The translations under genes and the position numbers were made by a program. 64,000 bases of DNA from positions 43,014 through 107,013 of the forward strand of contig CAMDWG010000012.1 of NCBI GenBank assembly GCA_945878375.1. Reading direction: 5' to 3'. This stretch comes from Roseomonas mucosa. Its GTDB lineage: Bacteria > Pseudomonadota > Alphaproteobacteria > Acetobacterales > Acetobacteraceae. Positions 39,213 to 47,611 of this stretch are shown piece by piece. The notes beneath the pieces were generated by a model. The model saw only the letters and a program-made list of their open reading frames with translations, made no database searches and was not told the DNA's origin. The stretch's first letter is position 1. Each line of letters opens with the position of its first letter.

Positions 39213-40388
39213 TCAGGCCAGCAGGTCGAGCGCGGCGCGGCTCAGCGCCTGGACGCCGAGCTGGATGCAGGCCTCGTCGGGCTGGTAGCCGGCATTGTGC
39301 AGCCGGTCGTCGCGCCCCGGCGCGCCGCTGCCGATACGAAGCTGGAAGGAAGGCGCGCGAGCGGCGAATTCGGAAAAATCCTCGCTGCCCATGCTGGGGT
39401 CGCCTTCCTGCGGCGCCATGCCGAACTGGGCGCGGATCGCGGCCAGCACGGGGTCCAGCACCCGGTCGTCATTGACCAGCGGCGGCACCTTGCGCTGGTA
39501 GTCCAGATCGCAGGTCACGCGCATCGCCGCCTCCAGCCCCGCCGCCAGCCGGCGGATCGCGGCTTCCGCGGTGTCGCGGGCTTCCGTGTGCAGGGTGCGG
39601 ACGCTGCCCTTCAGATGCACGCGTTCGGGGATGATGTTGTAGGTCGCCCCACCCTGGAAGCTGCCGATGGTGACGACGGCAGGGTGGATCGGCTTCACCT
39701 CCCGGCTCACCACGGTCTGCACCTGCGCCACGAAGGACGCGGCGGCGACGATCGGGTCGATCGCGGCATAGGGGTGCGCGGCATGGCCGGATTTGCCGCG
39801 CAGGATCAGGTCGAAGCGGTCGGCCGCCGCCAGGCAGGCGCCGCGGGCGAAGCCGAAGGTGCCGACCGGCAGGTCCGGCTGGTTGTGGAAGCCAAGCGCG
39901 AGGTCGATTCCGTCGGCCGCGCCATCGGCGATCATGGCAGCGGCGCCTTCCAGCACTTCCTCGGCCGGCTGGAACACCAGCAGCACGCGCCCGGCCAGCA
40001 TCGGCGCGAGATCCTTCAGCACCGCGCCGACGCCCAGCAGCGTGGCGGTATGGATGTCGTGCCCGCAGGCATGCATCTTCCCCGCGACGGTCGAGGCGAA
40101 GGGAAGCCCCGTTTCCTCATGGATCGGCAGCGCGTCCATATCCGCGCGGATGGCGAGCGTCGGACCGGGGCGCGCGCCCTCGATCACGCCGAGCACGCCG
40201 GTGCGCCCCACCCCGGTGCGATGAGGAATGCCCAGCCGCGCGAGTTCCGCGGCGACGATACCCGCCGTGCGCGTCTCCTCGAAGGCCAGTTCGGGATGGG
40301 CGTGGACGTCGCGGCGGATCGCGACCAGGGCCGGTTGCAGGGCTTCCGCGGCGTCGCGGATGCGTCGGGCGGGATCATTCGCGGTCAT
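39213..40388 (-). CDS. M20 family amidohydrolase
   Basis: 391-residue metal-dependent N-acyl amino acid/hippurate hydrolase-type enzyme. Metal and catalytic motifs: MHACGHDIHTATLLG (about residue 105), QPAEEVLEGAAAMI (about 138), a conserved HP in the dimerisation domain (SGHAAHPYAAIDPI, about 200) and GSEDFSEF (about 340). Start set at the second ATG, 40386-40388 (MTANDPARRIRDA), because GAGG lies nine bases before it; the upstream ATG at 40395 has no spaced ribosome site. Divergent from the tctC gene, suggesting a shared regulatory region and a substrate link. True substrate unknown. Confidence 0.88.
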   Translation of the reverse strand: MTANDPARRIRDAAEALQPALVAIRRDVHAHPELAFEETRTAGIVAAELARLGIPHRTGVGRTGVLGVIEGARPGPTLAIRADMDALPIHEETGLPFASTVAGKMHACGHDIHTATLLGVGAVLKDLAPMLAGRVLLVFQPAEEVLEGAAAMIADGAADGIDLALGFHNQPDLPVGTFGFARGACLAAADRFDLILRGKSGHAAHPYAAIDPIVAAASFVAQVQTVVSREVKPIHPAVVTIGSFQGGATYNIIPERVHLKGSVRTLHTEARDTAEAAIRRLAAGLEAAMRVTCDLDYQRKVPPLVNDDRVLDPVLAAIRAQFGMAPQEGDPSMGSEDFSEFAARAPSFQLRIGSGAPGRDDRLHNAGYQPDEACIQLGVQALSRAALDLLA

Positions 40389-40435
40389 GGCGCGCATCCT
40401 CGGGTGAAGAATAGGTCATGGCAAGGCGGGGCTGC

Positions 40436-40465
40436 TTGCAGAGCCCTGGAATCGCGTGCGATACG
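40436..40465 (+). promoter_or_regulatory. possible promoter of the tctC gene
   Basis: TTGCAG (40436-40441), 18-base spacer, GATACG (40460-40465), 27 bases upstream of the GTG start. Moderate matches; it lies in the divergent region with the M20 gene. Confidence 0.35.
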
Positions 40466-40492
40466 CGCTGTCAACGTCCGGGGGAGAAAGCT

Positions 40493-41470
40493 GTGGAAAA
40501 GACGATTGCGCGCCGTCTGGTGCTGGCAGGTGCCGCGAGCCTTCTGGCCGCGCCGAGATTGGCGCAAGCGCAAGGCTGGCCGAACGGGCCGATCCGCATG
40601 GTCGTCCCCTTCGCCCCCGGCGGCACCACCGACATCGCCGCGCGATTCCTGGCCGATGGACTGTCGCAGCGCCTTGGCGTGGCGGTGACGGTGGAGAACC
40701 GCGCGGGTGCCGGCGCGACCACCGGCAGCCAACTGGTCGCGGATGCGCCGCCCGACGGCCAGACGCTCGTGATGAGCAACATCGCGAGCCACGGCATTTC
40801 GCCGAGCCTCTACCGCAACCTCCGCTACGATCCGGTCCGCAGCTTCAGCCACATCGCGATGGTGATCACCAACCCGTCCGTCTGGGTGGTGAACAAGGAT
40901 AGCGGGATCAACAGCCTGGCCGATCTGGTGCGGCAGGCCCGCACGCGGCGCGGCGGGCTCGACATGGCGTCCTCCGGCGCGGGGTCGTCGAACCACCTGC
41001 TGATCGTGCGCTTCAGCCAGCAGAACAACATCGACTTCACCCATGTGCCCTTCCGCGGCGCGGGGCCTGCGATGACAGCGGTGATCGCGGGCCAGGTGCC
41101 CATGATGTCGGACAGCCTGCCGTCTGCCGCGGGGCATATCCGCCAGGGCAGCGTGCGCGCCATCGCGATGAGCAGCGCGGAACGCCACCCCTCCTTCCCC
41201 GATGTGCCGACCTTCCGCGAACAGGGCTTCGACCTCGTCAGCACCTCCTGGTTCTCGCTCTCGGGCCCGGCAGGGATGCCCGCGCCGATCGTGGAGCGCC
41301 TGCACCGGGAGACCATGGCGGTGATCGCGACGCCGGAGGCGCGGGCGCGCTTCGCCGAACTCGGCGGCAACCCCGGCAACATGACGCCGGAGCAGTTCAC
41401 CGCCTTCGTCGCGGCCGAGGTCGCGGCCTGGGCGCCGGTGGTGCGCGCATCCGGCGCGACGGTGGATTGA
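40493..41470 (+). CDS. tctC: TTT transporter solute-binding protein (Bug/TctC)
   Basis: 325-residue periplasmic binding protein of a tripartite tricarboxylate transporter. A signal peptide is visible (basic ARR, then LVLAGAASLLAAPRLAQA, cleavage near residue 26), followed by the family start WPNGPIRMVVPFAPGGTTD. Bug-fold motifs ENRAGAGATTGSQLVA (about 66) and VPFRGAGPAMTAVIAGQVPMMSD (about 185) are present. GTG start at 40493 with GGGGGAGA seven bases before. Followed 206 bases on by tctB and tctA, so a complete TTT system. Confidence 0.92.
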   Translation: MEKTIARRLVLAGAASLLAAPRLAQAQGWPNGPIRMVVPFAPGGTTDIAARFLADGLSQRLGVAVTVENRAGAGATTGSQLVADAPPDGQTLVMSNIASHGISPSLYRNLRYDPVRSFSHIAMVITNPSVWVVNKDSGINSLADLVRQARTRRGGLDMASSGAGSSNHLLIVRFSQQNNIDFTHVPFRGAGPAMTAVIAGQVPMMSDSLPSAAGHIRQGSVRAIAMSSAERHPSFPDVPTFREQGFDLVSTSWFSLSGPAGMPAPIVERLHRETMAVIATPEARARFAELGGNPGNMTPEQFTAFVAAEVAAWAPVVRASGATVD

Positions 41471-41521
41471 GGGGCGGCCCGCAAGGCTGCTTCGCGCGGC
41501 TTGGGTCGGGCTTTCTCACGA

Positions 41522-41550
41522 TTGCGTGAACCGGGCGGCCTGCCTAGGGT
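41522..41550 (+). promoter_or_regulatory. possible promoter of tctBA
   Basis: TTGCGT (41522-41527), 17-base spacer, TAGGGT (41545-41550) in the 206-base gap between tctC and tctB. It would allow separate expression of the membrane subunits. Confidence 0.35.
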
Positions 41551-41676
41551 GGCCGGGCAAGGGCGGCGGCAGTCCGCCACGGAACGGGGCGCTGGTCTGG
41601 CCGCGCGGCACTCGCGTGGGCGGCGTTGGGTCAGAGGTTGTGGGCCTCGTAAGGGGCCCAGGGGAACGAGGGGCGT

Positions 41677-42273
41677 ATGAAGGTCAACACGAAAGACTTG
41701 ATCGGCGGCGGCATGCTGCTGCTGCTCGCGGTGATCGGCCTCTGGCTGAACCTGGACCACAACCTGGGCTCGGCACGGCGCATGGGCCCGGGCTACATGC
41801 CCATGCTGACCTTCTGGCTGCTCGCCGGTCTTGGCGCGCTGGTGATGGTGCTGGGCCTGTTCAACGGGCCCGATCCCCTCGCCAAATGGACGAAGCTCGA
41901 GATCATGGCGGTACCCTTCGCCATCGCCACCTGCTTCGTGGTCTACCCCATCGCACGCGCCATCGGCTTCCCCGGCTGGTACCCGCTGGGCTTCGGCCTG
42001 CTTGGGGCGTGCTTCGCGCTGTCCGTCGCGCCGGGCTGGCGGCCGATCGGGCTGGTGCATGCGGGCATGGCGGTGTTCGGGCTGATGCTCGAGCAGTTCG
42101 GGCTGATGGCGTCGCTCGCCGCGACCATCACCGTCGCGGCCTTCGCCGAACCGACGCACCGCGTGAAGGGCGTCGTCGGGATGATCCTGTTCCTTTGCGT
42201 CCTGTGCTGGTGGGTGTTCATCCGCGAACTCGATATCCGCGTGCCGCTCTGGCCCGTCTTCCTGACCAAGTGA
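41677..42273 (+). CDS. tctB: TTT transporter small membrane subunit
   Basis: 198-residue TctB family protein with four predicted helices (about residues 10-25, 42-62, 75-95, 128-190). N-terminal block LIGGGMLLLLAVIGLWL and the RRMGPGYMPMLTFWLL pattern are typical. Start ATG with GAGGGGCGT directly upstream. 24 bases before tctA. Works with TctA as the inner-membrane part of the transporter; substrate (a tri- or dicarboxylate) not predictable. Confidence 0.92.
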   Translation: MKVNTKDLIGGGMLLLLAVIGLWLNLDHNLGSARRMGPGYMPMLTFWLLAGLGALVMVLGLFNGPDPLAKWTKLEIMAVPFAIATCFVVYPIARAIGFPGWYPLGFGLLGACFALSVAPGWRPIGLVHAGMAVFGLMLEQFGLMASLAATITVAAFAEPTHRVKGVVGMILFLCVLCWWVFIRELDIRVPLWPVFLTK

Positions 42274-42297
42274 CGTAGCGAGGACGGAGAAAGACCC

Positions 42298-43809
42298 ATG
42301 GAACTGCTGATTTCCAACCTCGCTCTCGGCTTCAGCGTCGCGCTGAGCTTCGAGAACCTGATGTTCGCGCTGCTCGGCTGCGTGATCGGCACGGCGATCG
42401 GCGTGCTGCCTGGCATCGGCCCGGTCGCCACCATCTCGCTGCTGCTGCCCATTACCTTCGGACAGCCGGCCACGACGGCCATCATCATGCTCGCCGGCAT
42501 CTATTACGGCGCCCAATATGGCGGCTCCACCACCTCGATCCTGCTGAACCTGCCGGGCGAGGTCAGTTCCGTTGTCACCACGCTCGAAGGCTACAAGATG
42601 GCCCGCAAGGGCCGCGCCGGCGCGGCGCTGGCCACGGCTGCCATCGGCAGCTTCTTCGCCGGTACCGTCTCGACCTTGCTGGTCGCGGCCTCTGGACCGG
42701 TGCTGACCAAGGTGGCGCTGTCCTTCGGCCCGGCTGACTACTTCTCCCTCATGCTGCTCGGCCTGATCATCTCCGCCGTGCTGGCGCAGGGCTCGGTGCT
42801 GAAGGCCATCGGCATGGTCGTGCTGGGCGTGGGCCTCGGCCTGGTCGGCACGGATGTGCAGACCGGCCAGCAGCGCTTCACCTTCGGCATCCCGGAACTG
42901 TCGGACGGCATCGGCTTCGTCTCGATCGCCATGGGCATGTTCGGCATCGCCGAGATCATCCTGAACCTCGAGCGGCCCGAGTCACGGAACGTGCTGTCCT
43001 CCAAGGTCGGCAGCCTGTTCCTGACGAAGGAGGAGTGGAAGCGCGCGACCCCGTCCGTGCTGCGCGGCACGGTGCTCGGCTCGCTGCTCGGCATCCTGCC
43101 GGGTGGCGGCGCGTCGCTCGCGGCCTTCGGATCCTACATGATGGAGCGGCGCGTCTCGAAGTTCCGGCATGAATTCGGCACCGGCGCCATCGAAGGTGTG
43201 GCGGGTCCTGAAGCGGCGAACAACGCGGCCGCGCAGACCAGCTTCATCCCACTGCTGACGCTCGGCATCCCGGCCAATGCCGTGATGGCGCTGATGGTCG
43301 ACGCGTTGATCATCCAGGGCATCCAGCCGGGCCCGCGCATGGTGGAAGCGCAGCCCGACCTGTTCTGGGGCCTCATCGCGTCCATGTGGGTCGGCAACCT
43401 GATGCTGCTGGTCATCAACCTGCCGATGATCGGCGTGTGGGTGAAGCTGCTCCAGGTGCCCTACAAGTACCTGTATCCGTCGATCCTGATCTTCTGCTCG
43501 ATCGGCGTGTACTCCATCAACAACAACGTCTTCGACGTCTACCAGACGCTGCTGTTCGGCATCTTCGGCTACCTCTGCTCCAAGCTGCGGCTGGAGCCCG
43601 CGCCGATGCTGATCGGCTTCGTGCTCGGCCCGATGATGGAAGAACATCTGCGCCGCGCCATGCTGCTGAGCCGCGGCGACCCGTATGTCTTCATCGACTA
43701 CCAGACCCGTCCGATCAGCACCGTGCTGCTGGCGATCTCCGCCGTTGCGCTGATCTCGATGCTGCTGCCGAGCATCCGGAAGGGCAAGGACAAGGCGCTG
43801 GCGGAGTAA
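42298..43809 (+). CDS. tctA: TTT transporter large membrane subunit
   Basis: 503-residue TctA family permease with about 12 helices. Two glycine/proline-rich signature repeats: GTAIGVLPGIGPVATISLLLP (split, about 30-50) plus GIYYGAQYGGSTTSILLNLPGE (about 75-95), and the second-half counterpart LGILPGGGASLAAFGSYMMER with FGTGAIEGVAGPEAANNAAAQTSFIPLLTLGIP. GAGGACGGAGA ribosome binding site upstream. Ends at a Rho-independent terminator. Confidence 0.95.
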   Translation: MELLISNLALGFSVALSFENLMFALLGCVIGTAIGVLPGIGPVATISLLLPITFGQPATTAIIMLAGIYYGAQYGGSTTSILLNLPGEVSSVVTTLEGYKMARKGRAGAALATAAIGSFFAGTVSTLLVAASGPVLTKVALSFGPADYFSLMLLGLIISAVLAQGSVLKAIGMVVLGVGLGLVGTDVQTGQQRFTFGIPELSDGIGFVSIAMGMFGIAEIILNLERPESRNVLSSKVGSLFLTKEEWKRATPSVLRGTVLGSLLGILPGGGASLAAFGSYMMERRVSKFRHEFGTGAIEGVAGPEAANNAAAQTSFIPLLTLGIPANAVMALMVDALIIQGIQPGPRMVEAQPDLFWGLIASMWVGNLMLLVINLPMIGVWVKLLQVPYKYLYPSILIFCSIGVYSINNNVFDVYQTLLFGIFGYLCSKLRLEPAPMLIGFVLGPMMEEHLRRAMLLSRGDPYVFIDYQTRPISTVLLAISAVALISMLLPSIRKGKDKALAE

Positions 43810-43837
43810 CCGCCAGACGCGCCATCGCGAACCGCAA

Positions 43838-43872
43838 GGGGGCCGCTCCGCAAGGGGCGGCCCCTTTCGTTT
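43838..43872 (+). terminator. terminator after tctA
   Basis: Stem GGGGCCGC/GCGGCCCC with a 10-base loop, followed by TTTCGTTT; 29 bases after the tctA stop, upstream of the SDR gene. Confidence 0.75.
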
Positions 43873-43921
43873 GCGCGCGCACCGGCGCACCCTGCGGCGC
43901 TGACGCAGCGGAGGATAGGCG

Positions 43922-44674
43922 ATGGATCTGCAATTGACGGGCAAGGTGGCGCTGGTGACGGGCGCATCCGCCGGACTCGGGCGCACCATTGCGCGCCTGC
44001 TGGCCGAGGAAGGCTGCCGCGTCGCGATCCTCGCGCGCCGCCGCCACCTGCTGGAAGAACTGGCGGCCACCCTGCCCGCCAGCGCGGAGCCGCTGATTAT
44101 CGTCGAGGACTTCACCAGCCCAGGTGCCGCGGACCGCACGCGCGACGCGGTGCTCGGCCGCTTCGGGCGCTGCGACATCCTGGTGAACAACGCCGGCGGA
44201 TCCCGCCCGCAGACCGATCTCGGCGCCGACGAGGTCTGGATGGAGAGCATGGAGCTGAACTTCCATGCCGGCCGGCGCATGACGCATGCCTTCATCCCGG
44301 CGATGCAGGCACAGCGCTTCGGGCGGATCATCAACCTGACGGGACAGGACGAGCCGCACAACATCAACGCGGCCAGCGCGCCGAACGGCGCGGTGCACAT
44401 CTGGGCCAAGGCGCTGTCGCGCAAGCTGGGGCGCGATGGCATCACGGTGAATTCCATCCCGCCGGGGCGGATCCATTCCGAGCAGATCGACCTGCGGATC
44501 ATGCCGACGGAAGAAGCCCGTCGCGATTGGGCGGAGCGGGAAGTGCCGGTGGGCTATATCGGGGAGCCGGAGGATCTCGGCGTGCTGGTCGCGTTCCTCT
44601 GCTCGCCCCGGGCGCGCTACATCACGGGCCAGGTGATCCATGTGGATGGCGGGACGCGGCGCTTCAGCCACTGA
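43922..44674 (+). CDS. SDR family protein with an altered active site
   Basis: 250-residue short-chain dehydrogenase/reductase fold. Cofactor motif TGASAGLG (residues ~14-21), NNAGG (about 90) and the C-terminal ITGQVIHVDGGTRRF are intact. The catalytic region is not: where YxxxK is expected the sequence is AASAPNGAVHIWAKALSRKLG, so the Tyr and Lys aligned to YxASKAAVHxxTK are replaced (Ala/Ser and Asn), and the catalytic Ser position falls in INLTGQDEP (Thr). NAD(P) binding is likely kept but classical reductase chemistry is doubtful. Start has GGAGGA nearby. Located after the tctA terminator on the same strand. Confidence 0.85.
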   Translation: MDLQLTGKVALVTGASAGLGRTIARLLAEEGCRVAILARRRHLLEELAATLPASAEPLIIVEDFTSPGAADRTRDAVLGRFGRCDILVNNAGGSRPQTDLGADEVWMESMELNFHAGRRMTHAFIPAMQAQRFGRIINLTGQDEPHNINAASAPNGAVHIWAKALSRKLGRDGITVNSIPPGRIHSEQIDLRIMPTEEARRDWAEREVPVGYIGEPEDLGVLVAFLCSPRARYITGQVIHVDGGTRRFSH

Positions 44675-44721
44675 CGCGGTGGGGGGCGCGCGATCCTGCG
44701 CGCCCGCCCCACCTGACGCTG

Positions 44722-44751
44722 CCCTCTTCCCCCAGCCGTGGGGGAAGAGGG
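44722..44751. terminator. bidirectional terminator between SDR and second tctC
   Basis: Perfect 12-bp stem CCCTCTTCCCCC / GGGGGAAGAGGG with loop AGCCGT between two convergent genes (SDR ends 44674, tctC ends 44783). There is no U-tract, but its position and stability suggest transcript-end function. Confidence 0.6.
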
Positions 44752-44782
44752 TCCGGATACAGCATGGGTCGAGTGGCGCGCC

Positions 44783-45778
44783 CTATTGCTGCTCGATCCG
44801 CGCGTCGCGGACCACGCGGGTCCACTTCGCCAGATCGGCGGCGATCTCCTCGCGGAAGGCCTCGGCCGAGGTCGGCGGCACGGCCTGGATATAGGTGCGG
44901 GCGAGCCGCGCGGAGACCTCTGGGTCCGACATCACGGCCCTGAGCGCCGTGTTCCACCAGGCGATCGCCTCGGGCGGCGTGCCGGTCGGGCCGAACAGGC
45001 CGGTCCAGGACAGCGCCTCCAGGTCGGCGATCTCGCGGACGCCGGCTTCGGTCATGCTCGGCACCTCCGGCACCAGCGGAGAGCGGCCGCGCGCCACCAC
45101 GCCGAGCGCGCGCACCTGGCCGTTCTGCGCCAAGGGATAGGCGGAGTTGAAGGCGTCGATCATCAGCTGCACGCGGCCCGCCGCCAGATCCAGCAGCGCC
45201 GCGGCGCTGCCGCGATAGGGCACGCTTTCGACCTGCGTGCCGATCTGCAGGTTCAGCAATTCCATCGCCAGGTGGCTCATCGTGCCGACGCCCGGCGTCG
45301 CGGCGGTGTAGCGGCCGCGCGGGGCGGCGCGCAGCGCGGCGACCGCCTCGGCCATGGTGCGCGCCGGGAAGTTCGGCGAGCAGACCAGGATGAAGCCGGT
45401 GCGCGCGAACAGCCCGACCGGCGTCAATTCGCGGACCGCGTCATAGGGCGGGTTCTTCAGCAGCGGCGGGTTCACCACGATCGGCGACTGGGTGGTGATC
45501 AGCATCGTGTAGCCATCCGGCCGCGCGCCGGTCACCGCCTGCACGCCGAGCGCGCCCGACGCCCCGGCACGATTCTCGACGACCGCCGTCGCGCCATAGC
45601 GCTTCTGCACCTCCTCCGCGATCATCCGGCCGATGATGTCGGAGGTGTTCCCCGGCGGGAAAGGCACCACAAGGCGCACCGTGCGCGCAGGATAGGCCTG
45701 CGCGAAGGCCGGCAATGGCAGGGCGGCGAGCCCCGCGGCAGACAGCAGCGCGCGGCGGCTGGTTTGGAAGCTGGTCAT
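44783..45778 (-). CDS. orphan TTT solute-binding protein (Bug/TctC)
   Basis: 331-residue periplasmic binding protein. Signal peptide with twin arginine (TSRRALLSAAGLAALPLPAFA, cleavage near residue 27) and the family start YPARTVRLVVPFPPGNTSDI; ENRAGASGALGVQAV (about 69) and VPYRGSAAALLDLAAGRVQLMID (about 190) follow. Start ATG 45776-45778 preceded by GAGGGGGAATA. No tctA/tctB in the same unit; it is the last gene of the IclR-LeuC-LeuD set and would use a permease encoded elsewhere, perhaps the one at 41677-43809. Confidence 0.9.
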   Translation of the reverse strand: MTSFQTSRRALLSAAGLAALPLPAFAQAYPARTVRLVVPFPPGNTSDIIGRMIAEEVQKRYGATAVVENRAGASGALGVQAVTGARPDGYTMLITTQSPIVVNPPLLKNPPYDAVRELTPVGLFARTGFILVCSPNFPARTMAEAVAALRAAPRGRYTAATPGVGTMSHLAMELLNLQIGTQVESVPYRGSAAALLDLAAGRVQLMIDAFNSAYPLAQNGQVRALGVVARGRSPLVPEVPSMTEAGVREIADLEALSWTGLFGPTGTPPEAIAWWNTALRAVMSDPEVSARLARTYIQAVPPTSAEAFREEIAADLAKWTRVVRDARIEQQ

Positions 45779-45803
45779 GTCCGTTATTCCCCCTCTGTCA
45801 GGA

Positions 45804-46328
45804 TCAGGTTGTGGCCAAGGCATCGAGCCGGCGGCGGAAGGTCGGCCCCCAGCCGCCCATGCGCAGCATCTCAATCAGGTGCGGGGCCAGCGGCGCGAAG
45901 CCCGCCTCCGTCCCGCGCGTCAGGTTGCGGATGCGGGCGGCTGCGAAATCCACCTCGATCTCCTCCGCATTCTCGAACATCGCGCGCACGCCGGGGCAGC
46001 GCGGCAGCACGGGCAGCCCGGCGGCGAGCGCGTTGCGGAAGGATCCGATGGGGATGCTCTCCGCCACCAGCCCGACGCCGCAGCCCTTCAGGCCGATCAT
46101 GCCCTGAATATGCGCGTTGCCCTGCGCGAAGCGCCGCCCACCGACCACGATGTCGCCGGGCCGCGCGCGCTTCGGGAAATCGGGGTCGAGGCCGGCGAAA
46201 ACATGGTCCTTCAGCACCTCCGGCCGCGTCTCGCGCTTGATGGCCCATTCCAGCGCCATCAGGTCGCCATCGATGGCGACATTGTCGGGATAGACCCAGG
46301 CGCGACCGCGCAGCACCAGCTCGTTCAT
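45804..46328 (-). CDS. aconitase-family small subunit (LeuD-like hydro-lyase)
   Basis: 174 residues with the swivel-domain fold of isopropylmalate dehydratase small subunits: GRAWVYPDNVAIDGDLMA (about 8-25), GDIVVGGRRFAQGNAHIQGMIGLKGCGVGLVAESIPIGSFRNALAAGLPVL (about 58-107; the usual GxNFGxGSSREHA loop is changed to GRRFAQGNAH). The substrate loop differs from true LeuD, arguing against leucine biosynthesis. ATG overlaps the LeuC-like stop by four bases. Expected substrate: a branched malate- or citrate-like acid. Confidence 0.85.
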   Translation of the reverse strand: MNELVLRGRAWVYPDNVAIDGDLMALEWAIKRETRPEVLKDHVFAGLDPDFPKRARPGDIVVGGRRFAQGNAHIQGMIGLKGCGVGLVAESIPIGSFRNALAAGLPVLPRCPGVRAMFENAEEIEVDFAAARIRNLTRGTEAGFAPLAPHLIEMLRMGGWGPTFRRRLDALATT

Positions 46329-47611
46329 GCCGCCATCCCCCAGGCCGCCTCGCGCAGGAAGGGTCGCGGGTCGGCGATCGCCCCCACGACCGCCGAAGCC
46401 GCGACCGTCGCGGGGCCGGCGATATGCAGCACCGCGTCATGCGCGCCGAGCCGCCCGGGCTCGTTGCGCGTGCCGGTGCCGATCGAGACCTCGCCGGAGG
46501 CGACGCCGCCGATGCGCCCGGCGGCGCAAACACCGCAGCCGGCGGCCGTCACCATGGCGCCAGCGCGCAGGAAGACCTCCATCAGCCCTTCCGCCGCCGC
46601 ATCGGCCGCCACCTGCTGCGAGGCCGGCGTCACGATGAACCGCACGCCCGGCGCCACCTGCCGCCCGCGCAGCACCGCCGCCGCGACGCGCAGATCGTCC
46701 AGCATGCCCGACGCGCAGGAGCCGATGAAGGCGTGGCCCACCGGCATGCCGGCGATGGCGGTCACATCGACCACATTGTCCGGCGTCGGCGGCAGCGCGA
46801 CCTGCGGCGCGATGGCGGAGAGGTCGAGCGTAATGCGCGCGCGATAGGTCGCATCCGCATCCGGCAGCATCGCATGGATCGGCCGCTGCGCGCGCGGCGT
46901 CGCATAGGCCATGCAGAGCGCATCGGGCTCGACGAGGGAGGAGACGGCGCCGAGTTCGACCGGCGTGTTGCACAGCGTCTGCCGCGCATCCATGCCGAGC
47001 GCGGCGAGGCCCGGGCCGCCGAATTCCACCACCGCATCCTCGAACAGCGCGGCGGCGTGGCTGCCGATCAGCTTCTGCGCCACGTCGCGCGCGAAGACGC
47101 CGAAGGGCAGGCTGCCCACGATGTCCACGCGCAGCGTCTCCGGCACCTGCAGCCAGACGGAGCCGCAGGCGATCACTTCCGGGATCTCGGTCAGCACCGC
47201 GACGCCGAGCGCGCCGAGCGCGCCGTAATTGGTCACATGCGGATCATAGGCGAAGACGAACATGCCCGGCGTGACCAGCCCTTCCTCAATCGGAAAGACA
47301 TGGCCGAGCCCGCCGCGGCCGGAATCGCGATGCGCCACGCCAAAGCGCTTCGCGATTCCCCGCACCGTCTGCTGCCGCGCGAAGGCCTGCGGCGAGACGG
47401 CGAGCGGTTCGTGATCCGTCACCAGCAGGACGCGGGATGCGTCGTGCAGCTTCGTCACGCCGAATTCGTCGAGCGTGCGGAAGGCGTTCGCCGTGTACCA
47501 ATCGTGCACGGTGATCAGCTCCGCCTCCGGCATCACCACCTCGCCGGCGAAAACCCGCCGGCCGCAGATGCGCGAGAGGATCTTTTCCGTGATGGTCTGT
47601 CCGCCGCTCAT
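46325..47611 (-). CDS. aconitase-family large subunit (LeuC-like hydro-lyase)
   Basis: 428-residue Fe-S hydro-lyase large subunit. Starts MSGGQTITEKILSRICGRR, the LeuC/homoaconitase type N-terminus (TxxEKIL). [4Fe-4S] ligand regions: GSCASGMLDDLRVAA (about residue 298) and AAGCGVCAAGRIGGVASG (about 358; the CxxC pair). HVTNYGALGALGVAV (about 107) is also family-like. Paired with the small subunit by a 4-base overlap and with iclR by another. Together they would reversibly hydrate/dehydrate a branched dicarboxylate, as in isopropylmalate, 2,3-dimethylmaleate or citraconate hydratases. Confidence 0.87.
   Translation of the reverse strand: MSGGQTITEKILSRICGRRVFAGEVVMPEAELITVHDWYTANAFRTLDEFGVTKLHDASRVLLVTDHEPLAVSPQAFARQQTVRGIAKRFGVAHRDSGRGGLGHVFPIEEGLVTPGMFVFAYDPHVTNYGALGALGVAVLTEIPEVIACGSVWLQVPETLRVDIVGSLPFGVFARDVAQKLIGSHAAALFEDAVVEFGGPGLAALGMDARQTLCNTPVELGAVSSLVEPDALCMAYATPRAQRPIHAMLPDADATYRARITLDLSAIAPQVALPPTPDNVVDVTAIAGMPVGHAFIGSCASGMLDDLRVAAAVLRGRQVAPGVRFIVTPASQQVAADAAAEGLMEVFLRAGAMVTAAGCGVCAAGRIGGVASGEVSIGTGTRNEPGRLGAHDAVLHIAGPATVAASAVVGAIADPRPFLREAAWGMAA

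Noticed and set aside
45804..47611. Leucine-biosynthesis leuCD
   Set aside because: Association with IclR, TctC and a C-C lyase, plus the altered small-subunit loop, fits a catabolic hydro-lyase better; leuB or leuA are not nearby. Not excluded absolutely.
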